The translations under genes and the position numbers were made by a program. A stretch of 6,776 nucleotides of DNA, from contig WFRO01000347.1 in assembly GCA_015486475.1 (NCBI GenBank), positions 1 to 6,776 of the forward strand. Direction: 5' to 3'. Of this stretch, positions 5,461 through 6,776 are shown piece after piece (position 1 is the first letter of the stretch; each line of letters opens with the position of its first letter). Source of the DNA: Bacteroidales bacterium (GTDB taxonomy: Bacteria > Bacteroidota > Bacteroidia > Bacteroidales > VadinHA17). The notes beneath the pieces are model-generated. The model was given only the letters and a program-made list of their open reading frames with translations, was not told the origin of the DNA and did no database searches.

Positions 5461-6486
5461 ATGAAACGTCTCTCATGGATTCTGTCGGGAGCTATCCTGT
5501 TGCTGCTGCTGGAGAGTCATCCGATGACAGTGAAAGGACAGGCTGCTGTCCATCCTCTGCAACTACTTGAGGTGCAAAAGATATGGGATTACGGGGAGTA
5601 CAATTCTTTCACCGACCTGACCTGGTTCAAAGGTTACTTTTACTGTACTTTCCGTGAGGGAAAGTCCCATGCCGAAGCCGACGAGGGACATATCCGGGTC
5701 ATCCGCAGCCGCGACGGGAAAAAGTGGACGCCGGTGGCTTATTTTGAGATGCCGGAAAAGGAGCACACCGTGGTCTTTGACATGCGCGATCCCAGGATCA
5801 GTGTAGCCCACGGTGATAGCCTCATGCTCAGCATAGGCGTTTCGCTGTATATCGGTCAAAAGGCTGTGGGCATGGCGCCCCGGGTAGCCTATTCGAAAGA
5901 CGGTGTCCACTGGAATGATCCCGAGCCCGTCAGTATCCACGACCGGTGGCCCTGGCGGCCCGTATGGCACGGGAAATATGAATATGTGGTCTCCTATAAA
6001 GGGGATACCAATGTGGTCTGGCTGGAGAAGAGCGAGGACGGCTTTGTCTTTACCCCCGTGGCTACCCTTCATACTCCCCGTAACCAGCCCAATGAGGTGA
6101 CCCTCCGCTTTGATAAGTATAATAACATGATCGCCCTGATACGTACCGCCGGTGGCGACCGGAGCGCTTTCCTGGGCAAGGCGAAATATCCCTATACACA
6201 CTGGACCTATAAAGCGGTAGGCAGGTACATTGGAGGTCCGGACCTGCTGGTGCTGGCACCGGGGAGGTATGTCTGTGCGGGAAGGATGTATGTAGATGAT
6301 CAGCCGAGGACCTGTGTGGCCCGCCTCGATGACCAGGGTACTCTTTCCGATCTGCTGGTGCTGCCCAGCGGCGGCGACAACAGCTACCCCGGTCTGGTGC
6401 GACGCGGCAACATCCTCTGGATGAGCTACTACTCGTCACACGAAGGGAAAGCAAATATTTACCTGGCGAAGATAAAGCTGAAATGA
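5461..6486 (+). CDS. Secreted beta-propeller glycosidase/sialidase-like protein, 341 aa
   Basis: This exported protein probably acts on glycans in the periplasm or outside the cell. A signal peptide is clear: K2-R3, hydrophobic core at about 7-17, and likely cleavage near G-Q-A (26-28). The mature protein shows Asp-box-like turns of the short form S-x-D-G-x-x-W: S83-R-D-G-K-K-W89, S145-K-D-G-V-H-W151 and a degenerate S191-E-D-G-F-V-F197. Other family-like segments are F-R-E-G at 64-67, D-M-R-D-P-R at 107-112 and W-P-W-R-P at 163-167. These fit sialidase-superfamily propellers, but the short Asp-box form is also common in five-bladed GH32/43/130-type enzymes. I do not see a confident Arg triad with R-I-P, so sialidase activity is not established. 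R65, D107, D110 and R112 are candidate active-site residues. The length suits a single catalytic domain. A sugar porter follows on the same strand, pointing to carbohydrate use. Confidence 0.7.
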   Translation: MKRLSWILSGAILLLLLESHPMTVKGQAAVHPLQLLEVQKIWDYGEYNSFTDLTWFKGYFYCTFREGKSHAEADEGHIRVIRSRDGKKWTPVAYFEMPEKEHTVVFDMRDPRISVAHGDSLMLSIGVSLYIGQKAVGMAPRVAYSKDGVHWNDPEPVSIHDRWPWRPVWHGKYEYVVSYKGDTNVVWLEKSEDGFVFTPVATLHTPRNQPNEVTLRFDKYNNMIALIRTAGGDRSAFLGKAKYPYTHWTYKAVGRYIGGPDLLVLAPGRYVCAGRMYVDDQPRTCVARLDDQGTLSDLLVLPSGGDNSYPGLVRRGNILWMSYYSSHEGKANIYLAKIKLK

Positions 6487-6487
6487 A

Positions 6488-6524
6488 GGTGTAGGGTGCA
6501 GGGTGCTGGGTGCTGGGTGCTGGG
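6488..6524 (+). repeat. GGTGCTG heptamer array with G-quadruplex motif
   Basis: Five 7-bp units (ggtgtag, ggtgcag and ggtgctg three times) begin one base after the stop codon of the propeller gene. The array gives five GGG tracts, at 6494-6496, 6501-6503, 6508-6510, 6515-6517 and 6522-6524, with 4-nt loops (TGCA or TGCT). This satisfies the standard G3N1-7 quadruplex pattern on the coding strand, so it would be present in the mRNA. No intrinsic terminator was found here; the structure could influence termination or mRNA stability. Confidence 0.85.
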
Positions 6525-6529
6525 ATACT

Positions 6530-6577
6530 ATGCATGAATGCATGAATGCATGAATGATTGAATGATTGAATGATTGA
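6530..6577. repeat. Octamer tandem array, 6 units
   Basis: Three units of atgcatga are followed by three of atgattga, uninterrupted. The first type holds the palindrome atgcat. The period of 8 differs from the period of 7 on either side. It makes several ATG and TGA triplets in rotating frames, so it encodes only very short peptides. Confidence 0.9.
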
Positions 6578-6589
6578 TATACCATAGGA

Positions 6590-6666
6590 ACCACTTACTC
6601 GATACTCGATACTCGAAACTTGATACTAATAACTTTGAACTATGAACTCTGAACTTTAAACTGATA
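6590..6666. repeat. Heptamer tandem array, 11 units, abutting the transporter start
   Basis: Eleven units stay in one 7-nt phase: accactt, actcgat twice, actcgaa, acttgat, actaata, actttga, actatga, actctga, actttaa and actgata. The array ends 2 bp before the ATG of the transporter. Units at 6636-6655 match 5407-5426 exactly over 20 bp, so both + strand genes have the same repeat type at their 5' side. Confidence 0.85.
6630..6637 (+). promoter_or_regulatory. Candidate -7 promoter element inside the heptamer array
   Basis: The sequence taactttg is an exact match to the Bacteroidota -7 consensus TAnnTTTG. It lies 31 bp before the transporter ATG and would give a leader of about 25 nt. It is formed at a junction of heptamer units. 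The -33 region at the expected distance (around 6606-6610) has only a partial match (tcg instead of ttg). Low to moderate confidence. Confidence 0.4.
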
Positions 6667-6668
6667 CC

Positions 6669-6776
6669 ATGCGACGAAGCCTTTACCTCTACACTGCCAC
6701 GGCTGCCCTGGGCGGGCTGCTGTTCGGTTTTGATACGGCCGTGATCAACGGGGCGATGCCTTTTTTTACCAAATAT
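6669..6776 (+). CDS. MFS sugar-porter family transporter, N-terminal 36 codons (runs off the window)
   Basis: This is the start of a proton-sugar symporter-type permease in the inner membrane. The visible part opens M-R-R-S, a positively charged cytoplasmic end, and then enters the first helix. It contains G15-G-L-L-F-G-F-D-T-A-V-I-N-G-A29, the hallmark first-helix motif of the sugar porter family (GGLLFGYDTAVISGA in xylose/arabinose/glucose porters). D22 matches the conserved proton-coupling aspartate of that motif. The start is the first ATG after the heptamer array. There is no Shine-Dalgarno sequence, as with most genes here. It follows the propeller protein on the same strand, separated by 182 bp of tandem repeats, and may have its own promoter. 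The sugar specificity cannot be read from 36 residues; a typical full length is about 450-480 residues. Confidence 0.85.
   Translation, partial: MRRSLYLYTATAALGGLLFGFDTAVINGAMPFFTKY

Noticed and set aside
5563..6201. Minus-strand open frame of 212 codons opposite the propeller gene
   Set aside because: It shows no domain-like composition, and the sense strand has a signal peptide and Asp boxes.
5461..6486. Firm exo-alpha-sialidase call
   Set aside because: Asp boxes alone do not prove it. The canonical F/Y-R-I-P motif and Arg triad could not be identified with confidence.

Overview
The window looks like a chromosomal segment of a Bacteroidota bacterium, probably an environmental Bacteroidales-type lineage. 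Four things suggest this. There is a lipoprotein with a Cys at +1 and a lysine-rich start to the mature protein. Most start codons have A/T-rich leaders without a Shine-Dalgarno sequence. One perfect and two near matches to the Bacteroidota -7 promoter element (TAnnTTTG) lie just ahead of + strand genes. The intergenic spaces are filled with period-7 tandem repeats. This is inference from sequence style; no marker gene is present.

Layout. Bases 1-185 hold a short dispersed repeat and the 3' flank of a minus-strand lipoprotein gene (186-827), which has a perfect 16-bp palindrome against its start codon. Bases 879-1150 carry no credible gene and are a GC-rich block of direct and inverted repeats. 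A minus-strand six-helix membrane protein (1151-1855) follows. Next comes a compact minus-strand operon, in transcription order: a GT-B glycosyltransferase (5109 to 3904), a class I SAM-dependent methyltransferase (3883 to 3209) and a second glycosyltransferase paralogous to the first (3196 to 2003). The gaps are 20 and 12 bp. A divergent AT-rich region (5110-5460) with small palindromes and a 13-unit heptamer array separates this operon from a + strand pair. That pair is a secreted beta-propeller glycosidase/sialidase-like protein (5461-6486) and the first 36 codons of an MFS sugar-porter (6669 to the window edge). Their 182-bp spacer is almost entirely three different tandem arrays, one of which is a textbook G-quadruplex motif.

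How the genes may work together. The two glycosyltransferases and the methyltransferase most likely act in one pathway that glycosylates and methylates a lipid, polysaccharide or small acceptor. The acceptor cannot be read from the sequence. The propeller protein and the sugar porter look like a small carbohydrate-use unit: outside the cytoplasm the protein acts on a glycan or glycoside, and the porter imports the released sugar. Nothing seen links the two units functionally.

The points most worth following up are the GT-methyltransferase-GT cassette, the repeat arrays that sit at the start codons of the + strand genes and appear to supply a -7 promoter element, and an open stretch that continues in frame beyond three stop codons after the distal glycosyltransferase gene. 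No RNA gene, CRISPR array, insertion sequence or clear intrinsic terminator was seen.
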